In this document: positions 27,355 through 35,572 of the stretch, piece after piece
Layout: each line of letters begins with the position of its first letter
How positions within the stretch are numbered: position 1 is the stretch's first letter
Source: Lysobacterales bacterium
GTDB taxonomy: Bacteria > Pseudomonadota > Gammaproteobacteria > Xanthomonadales > Marinicellaceae
Direction: 5' to 3'
Assembly: GCA_027067055.1 (NCBI GenBank)
Contig: JAMOMK010000032.1
Location: forward strand, 1-64,000
DNA: 64,000 nucleotides
Translations under genes and position numbers: made by a program
The notes under the pieces: model-generated
What the model was told of the DNA's origin: nothing
Database searches by the model: none
The model's input: the letters and a program-made list of their open reading frames with translations, nothing else

Positions 27355-27804
27355 TTAATTAGAAGCTTTTATTGCCTCAAGTAGTTCATTTGCTGTGCGT
27401 CTGAATATTGACACAGATTCAATATGCTTATACTTCAAAGTTAAATCTTTATCTATTAAGAATACAGCCCTTTTAGTACCAAACCAACCATAACAGTCAT
27501 ATTCTTTTGAAACAGATCCATCAGTATCAGCTAATAATGTAAATGGCAAATCATGAGCCTTTTTAAAACTTTTATGAGAACTAACACTATTGGTGCTTAT
27601 GCCAACAATCTCAACTTTACTCTCTGCAAAATCTTTCTGATGATCCCTATATTCAGTTAATTGATTTGTACAAACAGGTGTACCATCACCTGGGTAAAAA
27701 ACCAATAAAGTCTGACGTTTTATTTGGCTGGATAACTTATAGGGTTTACCATTATCCGCAACTAAAGAAAAATCTGGAACTTTTTTTCCAATTTCTAATG
27801 ACAT
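27355..27804 (-). CDS. Peroxiredoxin (AhpC/TSA, BCP-like)
   Basis: I use the start at 27804 (MSLEIGKKVPDFSL), which gives 149 residues. Upstream in-frame ATGs would run into the tRNA gene and lack homology. The peroxidatic Cys45 sits in FYPGDGTPVCTNQ, with Thr and the later Arg (FRRT) completing the site. A second Cys at 104 (YDCYGW) could resolve. It reduces peroxides with thiol partners in the cytoplasm. It is divergent from tRNA-Ser. Confidence 0.9.
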   Translation of the reverse strand: MSLEIGKKVPDFSLVADNGKPYKLSSQIKRQTLLVFYPGDGTPVCTNQLTEYRDHQKDFAESKVEIVGISTNSVSSHKSFKKAHDLPFTLLADTDGSVSKEYDCYGWFGTKRAVFLIDKDLTLKYKHIESVSIFRRTANELLEAIKASN

Positions 27805-27983
27805 ATTTAAATACTCTAGAATTTCATAAAGATTGTATTCTATAAGCTTAGAATGCAAATAGAAACTCATTGTTAAAAATATTATGAAAAAATGATTTTT
27901 TTTGCAAATAAAATAGAAAAATATTTTTTTTATGCTATAGTTCGCATCCTGTTTGGGAGACACATATTTCAAACAAAAAACTT

Positions 27984-28074
27984 GGAGAGGTGGCAGAGCG
28001 GCTGAATGCACTGGTCTTGAAAACCAGCAAGGATTAATAGTCCTTCGTGGGTTCAAATCCCACCCTCTCCGCCA
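27984..28074 (+). tRNA. tRNA-Ser (anticodon UGA)
   Basis: The 91-nt gene has acceptor stem GGAGAGG/CCTCTCC, discriminator G and encoded CCA at 28072-28074. The anticodon stem-loop GCTGG-TCTTGAAAA-CCAGC gives anticodon TGA. A long variable arm (AAGGATTAATAGTCCTT) and the T-loop GTTCAAATC confirm type II serine. The 3' end is the integration site of the island that follows. A TATAGT at 27936-27941 is a possible -10 box. Confidence 0.97.
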
Positions 28075-28081
28075 GTTTTTA
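28060..28081. repeat. attL of the tRNA-Ser integrative element
   Basis: These 22 bp comprise the end of the T arm, the acceptor 3' strand, GCCA and the following TTTTTA. They recur exactly at 35429-35450. The bases just outside differ (C against T on the left), which fixes the repeat limit. Confidence 0.85.
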
Positions 28082-28380
28082 CAATCAACTTATTGATTAT
28101 AAAGAAAATTATTTTCTTTCACTTTTGCCTACCCACCACTCTACCCGCCGTTTTATTTTCCTTTAGCATCAACTTACATCAAAAACACTATCATTTTTAT
28201 GATTCATGATTCTAATTTTCTTTGTTTCATAGATATGTTCAAAAATGAATGAATATTTTCAACTACTAAAAAAAAATATAAGCGTGATTAAGTGAAACAA
28301 TTATAACAAAAGGGGGAGCCACAATCTCTGGCGGGGCGGTACATATATATGAAAGGCTAAACAATTTTTTTTAGCAAATT
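28075..28380. other. 306-bp gap at the left end of the island
   Basis: No open frame with homology or good start is visible. The sequence is AT-rich with one GC-rich patch (GGGGGAGCC and GGCGGGGCGG near 28312-28341). It may hold integrase or excision sites near attL, but I see no clear repeats. Confidence 0.4.
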
Positions 28381-28698
28381 TCAACCTCCACAAATACTTT
28401 CACAAGGTATTCCATCCTTGTCGCCATCTAACCTATGCAAGCCACAATTTTTTAAATAAAATTTTGCTTCATTACAATTTATCATATCAGCACAAATACG
28501 TTTATTTTCACATTTGAATTTTTTTTGATTTCTTTTAGAGAGTGGTCGAGGCTTAACTTTTGAGTTGTGGCAATGGAAGTCACCAGTTTTTCTATTATTA
28601 TGACATCCCTTAGAATTAGTTCTTCCACCATGAGAATATACATTTTTTGTAAGAAAAAAAAGTAATAGTATTAGCAGGTTTAATTTAATAACTTTCAT
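28381..28698 (-). CDS. Secreted YHYH-like/Excalibur-domain protein, island cargo
   Basis: From the ATG at 28698 the protein has 105 residues: signal peptide (MKVIKLNLLILLLFFLTKNVYS), a His/Cys-rich segment (GCHNNRKTGDFHCH), and a C-terminal Excalibur calcium-binding domain (CADMINCNEAKFYLKNCG, then DGDKDGIPCESIC). A more upstream ATG (28728) is possible but breaks the signal peptide start. This domain pair is found in small secreted proteins, often next to nucleases. The function is not known. Confidence 0.72.
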   Translation of the reverse strand: MKVIKLNLLILLLFFLTKNVYSHGGRTNSKGCHNNRKTGDFHCHNSKVKPRPLSKRNQKKFKCENKRICADMINCNEAKFYLKNCGLHRLDGDKDGIPCESICGG

Positions 28699-28751
28699 CA
28701 CTAGGTTAGTATACCTAGCTTTTACCATTTCATCTCTATTTAAAAATGAAA

Positions 28752-29003
28752 TTATCGTAACTTATTTAACTCTTTTTCCATTGCCTTAATAAATTCTATG
28801 AAATTTACATCCATTGCTTCACAGATAGAGCGAACTTCAATAATATCTAATCTCCTTTCTCCACGTTCATACTTGCTTATAAAAGTTTGAGTTTCATCAA
28901 GCTTAACTGCCAACTGGATTTGTGTTATTCCAGCAACAATCCTTGCTTCTTTTAGTAAAGATATAGCAATTTTATACTTTCTTGAATGAATACTTTTATC
29001 CAT
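28752..29003 (-). CDS. XRE-family helix-turn-helix regulator
   Basis: The 83-residue protein has a single HTH (about 17-72): LLKEARIVAGITQIQLAVKL, ETQTFISKYERGERRLDIIE, ending in a lysine-rich tail. The length is that of a small Cro/C.AhdI-like regulator. It lies 53 bp before the Excalibur gene on the same strand and is divergent from the lipoprotein at 29137, so it could control both. Confidence 0.87.
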   Translation of the reverse strand: MDKSIHSRKYKIAISLLKEARIVAGITQIQLAVKLDETQTFISKYERGERRLDIIEVRSICEAMDVNFIEFIKAMEKELNKLR

Positions 29004-29136
29004 GATTTTTTCTCATGGACAGAAGAATATAGTCTATGTTAGAATAGTCCAAATTCGACTATCCTTTCTTAATTCTATGTTATCAACAGATTAATTATGG
29101 AATATAAACATCAAATCAAAAAGGAGTAAATAATAT

Positions 29137-29982
29137 ATGAAACAACTAGCAATTTTATTGTCAATACTACTGTTTTCAGGATGTTCAACTGTAGGAGTAA
29201 AAAAATCATATACAAAATTTTTTAATACTACGCAAACAAACCCATACAAAGAATTTTACAATAGTACTCCACCAATAGATGACGTAATTTTATTAAACGA
29301 AGGAGAAGAATCTGAAGTTTTTTTACTAGACTATATTAGCTCGACTTCTAATCCATCATCATTGATGGAAGGCATTAATAGAGTAGATGATTTAAAAGCA
29401 ACATTAGAATCAAATGGCTATGTTCCGATTGGCTATTCATTATTCAACAGCGGCTTCAATAAAGACCGTAAAAGCTTAACAAAAGCTGCAAATGAACTTG
29501 GTGCTACAGTAGCTGTTGCAACATCTCAAAAATCAGGATCTAACAGTAGATACGTACCAGTGACTTCTACAACAAATCACTCGGGTACAGTTGGAGACTC
29601 CTCTTATAGTGGAACAAGTACCACACAATCAAGTAAAGTAGTTACAACAAACACATATGACCATTATGCAATATTTTATGCTAAAGCAATCAATCCAAGA
29701 AAAAATTTCGGAGTCATTTTAAGAAGATTAAATGATACAGAGAAAAAAATACATTCACGTAATACAGGTGCAGTTATATCTGGTGTAGGAGAAAAGTCTC
29801 CTGCCTTTTATGCAAATCTAGTTAAAGGTCAAGTTATTACTAAAGTAAACGATCAAGAGGTGCTTGATGTTTCAATGGCTATGGATTTCATAAAAAAGGC
29901 AATAGACAATGATACCATAAAAATAACAATAAATTTATATGGTGAATTTGATAAAAACATTTATGTAAAGATGAATAGATAA
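29137..29982 (+). CDS. Lipoprotein with C-terminal PDZ-like domain, island cargo
   Basis: The 281-residue protein has a clear lipobox (LFSGCSTVGV, Cys16) and AAGGAG before the start. The middle is low-complexity Ser/Thr rich (about 140-170). The C-terminal 80 residues (GAVISGVGEKSPAFYANLVK, then GQVITKVNDQEV) look like a PDZ domain. No protease domain is present. It is divergent from the XRE regulator. A role in surface defence or envelope function is possible but is not shown by the sequence. Confidence 0.75.
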   Translation: MKQLAILLSILLFSGCSTVGVKKSYTKFFNTTQTNPYKEFYNSTPPIDDVILLNEGEESEVFLLDYISSTSNPSSLMEGINRVDDLKATLESNGYVPIGYSLFNSGFNKDRKSLTKAANELGATVAVATSQKSGSNSRYVPVTSTTNHSGTVGDSSYSGTSTTQSSKVVTTNTYDHYAIFYAKAINPRKNFGVILRRLNDTEKKIHSRNTGAVISGVGEKSPAFYANLVKGQVITKVNDQEVLDVSMAMDFIKKAIDNDTIKITINLYGEFDKNIYVKMNR

Positions 29983-30101
29983 ATTATTTACAAGTTCTAT
30001 TTAAATTTGCAAGGAAAAGACAATGACTTCCCAAATAGCTATTTTAGACTTTAAGTATTGTACCTAAAGTCTAAATTATGAACTTTGTGAACTTGTTTCA
30101 C

Positions 30102-31751
30102 CTATATCTTTTGTATAGACACATGATAACCATCATTTTTTCTTTGCTTATGGTGAGTACATTTTATTCCTATTTTCCTTAATGCAGGGGCTTGACGTTT
30201 GAGCAAATCTGCCAATCCCTTTGCTGATTTTGGCAAATCATAAGAGAGATAGTTATATTTTATTTTAGACAACAATCTTGCATACGTGCCATTAAATGGT
30301 CTATTTCTAACTATTTTATCTATAGCCATAATTGCAGGTGATGCTTCAATCGCTTGAGTAATAGAAATGGTTTTATTTGCCCTATATACTTTTTCAAATT
30401 TTGGCTGTTTACCAAACGAATAACACAACGCTTCTCCTAACTTTACAAAATCAGCCATTCTATCTTTTACAGGAAGCTCTTGTGCTTTTGGTAGAAAAGA
30501 TAATACTTTACAAAACCTATCTAATAACCCACCAAAAATTCCAGAGCTTTCTTTTTTTATTATTTTATCCAACTCACTTTGAGGAGTAAATGACTTTATT
30601 GGTTGCAGTTCAAGGCGAATCACTCTATCAAGTAAATCTTGAGCTGTAGCAATTCCACTAATACCATTTATAATGCAAGGACGAGAAACATCAATCACAG
30701 ACTCTTCGTTGTTAGTGTATAACTTTCTTGTTGAATGCCCTCCTCCTGTTGACAAGATACAAAAAGCATCTTGCATATCAGGTTTAAGGTAACTTAAATT
30801 GTTATAACTTGCTAGCCAGTTTTGTGATGCTGATACGAATAAATCTTCAATATTTTTTGGTGCTGCTCTAAGAGCAACTTTATTGGGATCAATGAATTTA
30901 CGTAAAATAGATTGCGTTGTGCTTTTTGCTGTGCCTTGTTCCCCTATTAATTCAAGAATTGGAAATTCAGTATCATTGCGCCAACATTCAAATATAAAGT
31001 TCAAAATAAATATTTTATCTTTTTTTTGAATATTTAATAATTCCCATAAAGCCTTCAAACTTCCATTTTTATTTGGAATAGGTAGCGACCTCATATTATT
31101 ATTTCGCCAAAACTTGACAGGAGATACATCACGTATCTCCCATCTATTTGGACTAATAACTATAACTCTCCAATCACAATCCCCAATATCAATTACATAC
31201 CCATTTTTGTAATTAGCAACTCTTAGAAATGGCTTTATTTCCTTCCCTTCAAACCTTGCCATTGCTGATAAAGTTTGTTGAGTTGAGCGAATTGTTAATT
31301 CAGAGGGACAATGATTAAGTTTCTTATATGCTGATACAGATAACCACTCATAAAAAGAACTAGAATCAATTAGGTAAGTTTCTTCATGACCATTTATGTG
31401 TATTGTTGCAAATGCTATCTTTTCTTCATCATGAAAAAGTTCCAAATCATTCTTCACTAAGTTCACTAATTCATCCGCTTGACTTGGTTTATCATTTCGA
31501 CTACCTGTGTTTTCTTTAATTAATCTTTCAATTGCCGAAATGGATAATACATTTTTTAATTCTACCCTTATTCTTTGATATTGTGGCTGGTCACATTCAT
31601 AGATTAAGGTTAAGGCATCAACCATATCATCTTCAAAGAAAACACCATGATCAATTGCACCATTATTTAAAGAACCAAGCGCATCTGAAACTATTGCCAT
31701 AGCAGAGTAAAGATTTTCATCTACAACTGGATTTATATCATATTTATTCAC
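30102..31751 (-). CDS. Helicase-like ATPase of the island replication module
   Basis: In the 549-residue protein the N-terminal half has no domain I recognise. A P-loop is at 270-278 (GEQGTAKST), followed by a helicase-like core with ISGIATAQDLLDRVIRLEL as a probable sensor region. The C-terminal ~100 residues are basic and end in GIKCTHHKQRKNDGYHVSI. Such ATPases follow primases in P4-like elements and some ICEs. The start overlaps the Toprim gene by 8 bp. Replication helicase activity is inferred. Confidence 0.7.
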   Translation of the reverse strand: MNKYDINPVVDENLYSAMAIVSDALGSLNNGAIDHGVFFEDDMVDALTLIYECDQPQYQRIRVELKNVLSISAIERLIKENTGSRNDKPSQADELVNLVKNDLELFHDEEKIAFATIHINGHEETYLIDSSSFYEWLSVSAYKKLNHCPSELTIRSTQQTLSAMARFEGKEIKPFLRVANYKNGYVIDIGDCDWRVIVISPNRWEIRDVSPVKFWRNNNMRSLPIPNKNGSLKALWELLNIQKKDKIFILNFIFECWRNDTEFPILELIGEQGTAKSTTQSILRKFIDPNKVALRAAPKNIEDLFVSASQNWLASYNNLSYLKPDMQDAFCILSTGGGHSTRKLYTNNEESVIDVSRPCIINGISGIATAQDLLDRVIRLELQPIKSFTPQSELDKIIKKESSGIFGGLLDRFCKVLSFLPKAQELPVKDRMADFVKLGEALCYSFGKQPKFEKVYRANKTISITQAIEASPAIMAIDKIVRNRPFNGTYARLLSKIKYNYLSYDLPKSAKGLADLLKRQAPALRKIGIKCTHHKQRKNDGYHVSIQKI

Positions 31752-32622
31752 TGATTTGCTCCATTAAATTCTTTTTTAAAAATTCAATTCCGTCACGTTG
31801 ATGAATGTCATTAAAGTCTTGGTGACGACGGCGATTGTCTTTTGAATATGGATATAAAATTCTTGTGTTGCCTGCTAGTTTTACGGCACATATTGCCGCA
31901 TTTATACCTGTGTTTGCAGTTCCTCCAATTCTAAAGTCATCATCCGCAGCAATATAAAACTTAGTTCTTGGCAATTTCTTACGAAACAACTTTGGAATAC
32001 TTCTTAGGTTGTTAGCATTAAAGGTTACGATAACTGGCAAATTTGTGGCTTCATGAATTGAGCAACCTGTCGCATATCCTTCGCAGAATATTAGCTTACT
32101 CTTTGAAATTTTTCCAATTGGCAAAAAAAGATTCTTTATTTTACAACCTTTTGGAAATAACTTTTGACCATTTGGTTCAATCATTTGTGTTGTAATCAAC
32201 TCTCCTTGAATGTTAAACATAGGAATATGTAAAAATTCACCATATTGTCTTATTTTGTAGGGTTTTATTTTCTTTGATTTTATATATTTGTGATTCATAC
32301 TTGGTTTTATCGACCTATAATAAGGACCAAGAAAAATATCTCTTTGTTTTTTTGAAAATTTATGAGCTTTAAAATTTGACTGGATTTTAAGAGAGTTTTT
32401 ATTACAAAGATTTTCATAATGATATTTACAATCATTATAACCTTCATAATTAGATGCAGTAGATGACCACTCATTAAAATAGCCTAAGCCTCTATTACTA
32501 CAGTTCCACAATTGGCTTGCCTTGCCTGCCGCTCGAATCCAATCATTACGATCTTCATTATCTAAATTAGAAACAAAATTTCTAAATTGTTCTAATTTAT
32601 AGTTAATAGTTTTATTAGACAT
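31744..32622 (-). CDS. Toprim-domain primase-like protein
   Basis: The start is chosen at 32622 because AGGAGG lies 8 nt upstream; an earlier ATG (32640) overlaps the regulator further. The 292 residues have an N-terminal PriCT-like segment (DRNDWIRAAGKASQLW, YFNEWSS) and a Toprim domain with Glu181 (LIFCEGYATGCSIHEA) and the Asp cluster at 227-229 (YIAADDDF). It probably primes replication of the excised element together with the ATPase encoded next. No zinc ribbon is visible. Confidence 0.8.
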   Translation of the reverse strand: MSNKTINYKLEQFRNFVSNLDNEDRNDWIRAAGKASQLWNCSNRGLGYFNEWSSTASNYEGYNDCKYHYENLCNKNSLKIQSNFKAHKFSKKQRDIFLGPYYRSIKPSMNHKYIKSKKIKPYKIRQYGEFLHIPMFNIQGELITTQMIEPNGQKLFPKGCKIKNLFLPIGKISKSKLIFCEGYATGCSIHEATNLPVIVTFNANNLRSIPKLFRKKLPRTKFYIAADDDFRIGGTANTGINAAICAVKLAGNTRILYPYSKDNRRRHQDFNDIHQRDGIEFLKKNLMEQISE

Positions 32623-32842
32623 TACTTTGACCTCCTGCATTGATATATTGACGTATGTCTGAAACTCGCCATGCAGTTATTGATTTAGTTAGACTTACAG
32701 GTTTGGGAAACTTTCCATCCCGAACCCAGTTCCAAATCGTTGCTGCTGATACTGGAATTATTGGTGATGAGTTATCACCATCTCCAATAAGCTGTTTAAG
32801 GCGTATAAAGCCTTCTTGTGGAAGTTGTGAATTAGATTTCAT
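32615..32842 (-). CDS. AlpA-like DNA-binding regulator/excisionase
   Basis: With AGGAGA 6 nt upstream I choose the start at 32842, giving 75 residues; the longer frame from 32878 lacks such a site. The pattern GFIRLKQLIG, IIPVSAATIWNWVRDGKFPK and SITAWRVSDIRQYI is that of AlpA/MerR-like winged HTH proteins, which activate integrase genes or assist excision in P4-type elements. It overlaps the Toprim start by 8 bp and is probably translated with it. Confidence 0.85.
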   Translation of the reverse strand: MKSNSQLPQEGFIRLKQLIGDGDNSSPIIPVSAATIWNWVRDGKFPKPVSLTKSITAWRVSDIRQYINAGGQSNV

Positions 32843-32927
32843 TATATTCTCCTGTATTGTTTTAAATGAAGAGTGCATTATTTAATCTTAATTCAGTAAT
32901 AGCAAAAGATTCCAAGGGTGAAAAGAC

Positions 32928-34070
32928 TTAAGGTAAATTCTCCTTTTCTATTAATCCTTTATTTTTTTTATCAATTTCCTTAAAGAATTCCTTTACAAAA
33001 GAACTCGGTTCTCCATTTTTAGTAGTTACATCTTTAAACAAAAAACTTGACATATCTTTCAATTCATCCCAAATAATTATTTGAGTTAATTTAACTTTTT
33101 TTCCTTCTATTAGTATCTTTTCTTTATGATTATTAACTTCATTTTTTTCACACCATTTTTCATATATCTTATGTTTAGCATTAAAACGGGCTTCTGCTAA
33201 ATCAACATTTTTCTTGGTGTAGTTTAAAAATTCATTCACATAACCAAAGAAAGAATCTTTGTCTGATTCACAGGAATCTTCATTAAAAATTTTTGAGTTG
33301 AAATTAGATAATTCTCGCCAAACTTCACTTGTTTTTAAATAAGATTCTTTATGATTCTTAAGAGGTATAGATTTACACCATCTTTTATAACTTTCTAATC
33401 GAAATTTATTAATTTTACGCTTTTCTAATTTGGATATTGGAACAGTATCAAAGGAATTAACAAAGTTATCAATAGCTTCTTTTGAAAATTTAATTTGAAT
33501 AAATACTTCGTTAAAACTGTTGTTTTCATTTAGAGTAACTTTATCAAACTTTAGGTTTAAATCTAATAGCTTAACTTCTGTTATATGATTTTCACTATCT
33601 TCTACATCAACAGTAAAATGAGCTAAAGATACCAATAACGTTTCACTTTCATTTTGAGTATGGCTATCATCTTTAAATCCACTGGAAACACAAGGTAGAT
33701 TATGATGATTTGGAATGCTTAAGCTTTTTAAATGATAATAATTACCTTTTCTATTAACACTAAATTCAGCTGCTTCTAAATTTAACACATGAAAATCATC
33801 ATTTTTATTTTCCAGTAGGTGTTTTGATTTTTTAAAGATTATTTCCTTTTCCTCTTGGCTTAAATGATGAGGTACTGTGTACCTGAATAATTCCAAATAA
33901 GGGATAACAAACAGTTTGTTACCATTTTTCATTAAAGGTAACTCAATCGACACTTTAATATTTTTATCTTTTAAATTACCAACTATCTCGCTTTCTCTAA
34001 GCTTTAGATTCCTTCTAAATATTAGCTCTTTATTCAAATATTTCCAATCATACAAATTGTTATTACTCAT
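32928..34070 (-). CDS. Unknown 380-residue protein coupled to the integrase
   Basis: The start forms an ATGA overlap with the integrase stop, so the two genes are surely co-translated. The protein has no signal peptide or membrane segment, is rich in Lys, Glu and Asn, and is largely helical in its C-terminal half (about 240-360). I recognise no family or catalytic motif. Its position between integrase and AlpA-like gene suggests a role in element maintenance, transfer or defence, but nothing in the sequence decides. Confidence 0.7.
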   Translation of the reverse strand: MSNNNLYDWKYLNKELIFRRNLKLRESEIVGNLKDKNIKVSIELPLMKNGNKLFVIPYLELFRYTVPHHLSQEEKEIIFKKSKHLLENKNDDFHVLNLEAAEFSVNRKGNYYHLKSLSIPNHHNLPCVSSGFKDDSHTQNESETLLVSLAHFTVDVEDSENHITEVKLLDLNLKFDKVTLNENNSFNEVFIQIKFSKEAIDNFVNSFDTVPISKLEKRKINKFRLESYKRWCKSIPLKNHKESYLKTSEVWRELSNFNSKIFNEDSCESDKDSFFGYVNEFLNYTKKNVDLAEARFNAKHKIYEKWCEKNEVNNHKEKILIEGKKVKLTQIIIWDELKDMSSFLFKDVTTKNGEPSSFVKEFFKEIDKKNKGLIEKENLP

Positions 34071-35338
34071 GATACTAACTGATCAATATTATTATTTTTA
34101 TCAAACAGTTTATGCACTTGGTGTACATAGTTCGCCCATTCTTGCATTAATACCCTACGCTTTTCTAATAAATCACCACGTTGATATGCTGCTTCAGTTT
34201 TATCAGAAAGAACATGAGCAAGTGCTGATTCTGCAAGCTCTCGTGGGAAATTTGATACTTCGGCACACCAATCACGAAAAGTTGACCTAAATCCATGTAC
34301 AGTTAAATCAGGTCTTTGCATTTGTATTTTCAACACTTTTAACATTGCAACATTACTTAAATGTTTACCCAATTGTGGTGATGGAAATAACCACTCATTT
34401 AATTTTGGTAACTTTTTTAAAACATTAATTGCTTGAAAAGATAATGGAATACGGTGTAAACGATTTGATTTCATTCTTGTTTCTGGAATAGTCCATACAG
34501 CTTGTTCTAAATCAATTTCATCCCAATTCGCTAATAATACTTCACTTGTTCTAGTTGCTGTCAATATTGTAAACTGTAGGGCTAAAGCTGAAATTGAGGT
34601 TTTTGTTTTTAAGTCAGAAATAAATTGACTGATTTCAGAATATGGTAATGCTGGGTGATGTTTTTCTTTTGCAATTGAAGAGCGGCTTGGCAATAGTTCT
34701 TTTATATTCCCTCTCCATATTGCAGGATTTGGCTGATCTCTATAATCTCGTGCAATTGCCCATGAAAGTATTTTCTCTATTCGCGAACGAACCCTGCTTG
34801 CTGTTTCCGTTTTTGAAAACCAAATAGGTTCAATTGCTCTCATTACAATTGATGTATTAATTTCTTCTACTGGTAAATCTCCTAAAACAGGATATGCGTA
34901 GCTTTTTAATGTATTTCGCCATTGATTCTCATGTTTTGCATTTGTCCAAGAGTGTTTATGACTTTCAATATAGGCATTAGCACATTTACTAAAAGTCCAT
35001 ATTTGTCTTTTATGTAATTCATGTTTGTCTGCATCTCTTTTTATCTTAGGGTCTATTCCTTGCAAGAGTAATTGTCGATTCAATTTTGTTTGTTTTCTTG
35101 CATCACTTAGAGATAAATCCTTAATTGAACCAAGCCCCATTTCACGTCTTCTTCCATTGATTTGGTATCGAAATATCCATGATTTTGTTTTCCATTTACT
35201 AACCTGCAAATACAAGCCACGTCCATCTGCATACTTACCTATAGTATTGATAGATTTCACCTTTAAGCTATTAAGAACCTTTTCCTTTCTACCCACCTTT
35301 CTACCCACCATTATTTGATGGACTCCATTAGACACCAT
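34067..35338 (-). CDS. P4-type tyrosine integrase
   Basis: The 423-residue protein has an N-terminal DUF4102 arm-binding domain (KYADGRGLYLQVSKWKTKSW, MGLGSIKDLSLSDARK), a SAM-like core-binding domain, and a catalytic domain with TATRTSEVLLANWDEID (first Arg), HGFRSTFRDW (His-x-x-Arg), a later His (ESALAHVLSD) and the Tyr of AAYQRGDLLEKRR. All catalytic residues look present. MVGRKVGRK at 35311 is another possible start. The gene begins 91 bp inside attR. It should integrate the element into tRNA-Ser. Confidence 0.93.
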   Translation of the reverse strand: MVSNGVHQIMVGRKVGRKEKVLNSLKVKSINTIGKYADGRGLYLQVSKWKTKSWIFRYQINGRRREMGLGSIKDLSLSDARKQTKLNRQLLLQGIDPKIKRDADKHELHKRQIWTFSKCANAYIESHKHSWTNAKHENQWRNTLKSYAYPVLGDLPVEEINTSIVMRAIEPIWFSKTETASRVRSRIEKILSWAIARDYRDQPNPAIWRGNIKELLPSRSSIAKEKHHPALPYSEISQFISDLKTKTSISALALQFTILTATRTSEVLLANWDEIDLEQAVWTIPETRMKSNRLHRIPLSFQAINVLKKLPKLNEWLFPSPQLGKHLSNVAMLKVLKIQMQRPDLTVHGFRSTFRDWCAEVSNFPRELAESALAHVLSDKTEAAYQRGDLLEKRRVLMQEWANYVHQVHKLFDKNNNIDQLVS

Positions 35339-35428
35339 TAGATATGACTATACAAGCATTTTCTTATCTTATTGATTTCTATAGTTTAATTAGATTTATT
35401 TAGACTTAACAAAACAGAAGTTAAGACT

Positions 35429-35450
35429 CCACCCTCTCCGCCAGTTTTTA
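35429..35450. repeat. attR of the tRNA-Ser integrative element
   Basis: This is an exact 22-bp copy of 28060-28081 (tRNA-Ser 3' end plus TTTTTA). The upstream sequence is unrelated to tRNA, so this is the displaced end and not a second tRNA gene. Confidence 0.85.
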
Positions 35451-35572
35451 TTCCTTTAATTACCAATATAAACCTTCTTTAAATTCAAAAAGCTAAAATA
35501 GTTTCTCTTACTAGTTGTTTTTATAATTCGGATAAGATATATTAATCTGAACCTATAAAAATAATTTATTGA

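Larger units (their letters stand above)
28075..35450. mobile_element. 7.4-kb integrative element in tRNA-Ser(UGA)
   Basis: The element is bounded by the 22-bp repeats 28060-28081 and 35429-35450. Going left from the right end: integrase, an unknown 380-residue protein, AlpA-like regulator, Toprim primase and helicase-like ATPase, all on the minus strand with short overlaps. Cargo near the tRNA comprises an XRE regulator, a YHYH/Excalibur secreted protein and a PDZ lipoprotein. This is the plan of a small satellite-like island (P4 type) with its own replication genes but no capsid or conjugation genes. Confidence 0.85.

Noticed and set aside
27355-28056. Longer peroxiredoxin frame of 233 residues
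   Set aside because: The extra N-terminus crosses the tRNA-Ser gene and has no peroxiredoxin homology; the start at 27804 fits the family.
28075-28380. Small RNA or riboswitch next to the tRNA
   Set aside because: One GC-rich patch is visible, but no promoter, stable paired arms or terminator that I could support.
35405-35450. Second tRNA-Ser gene at the right end of the island
   Set aside because: Only the last 22 bp match the tRNA; no anticodon arm or 5' half is present, so it is attR.
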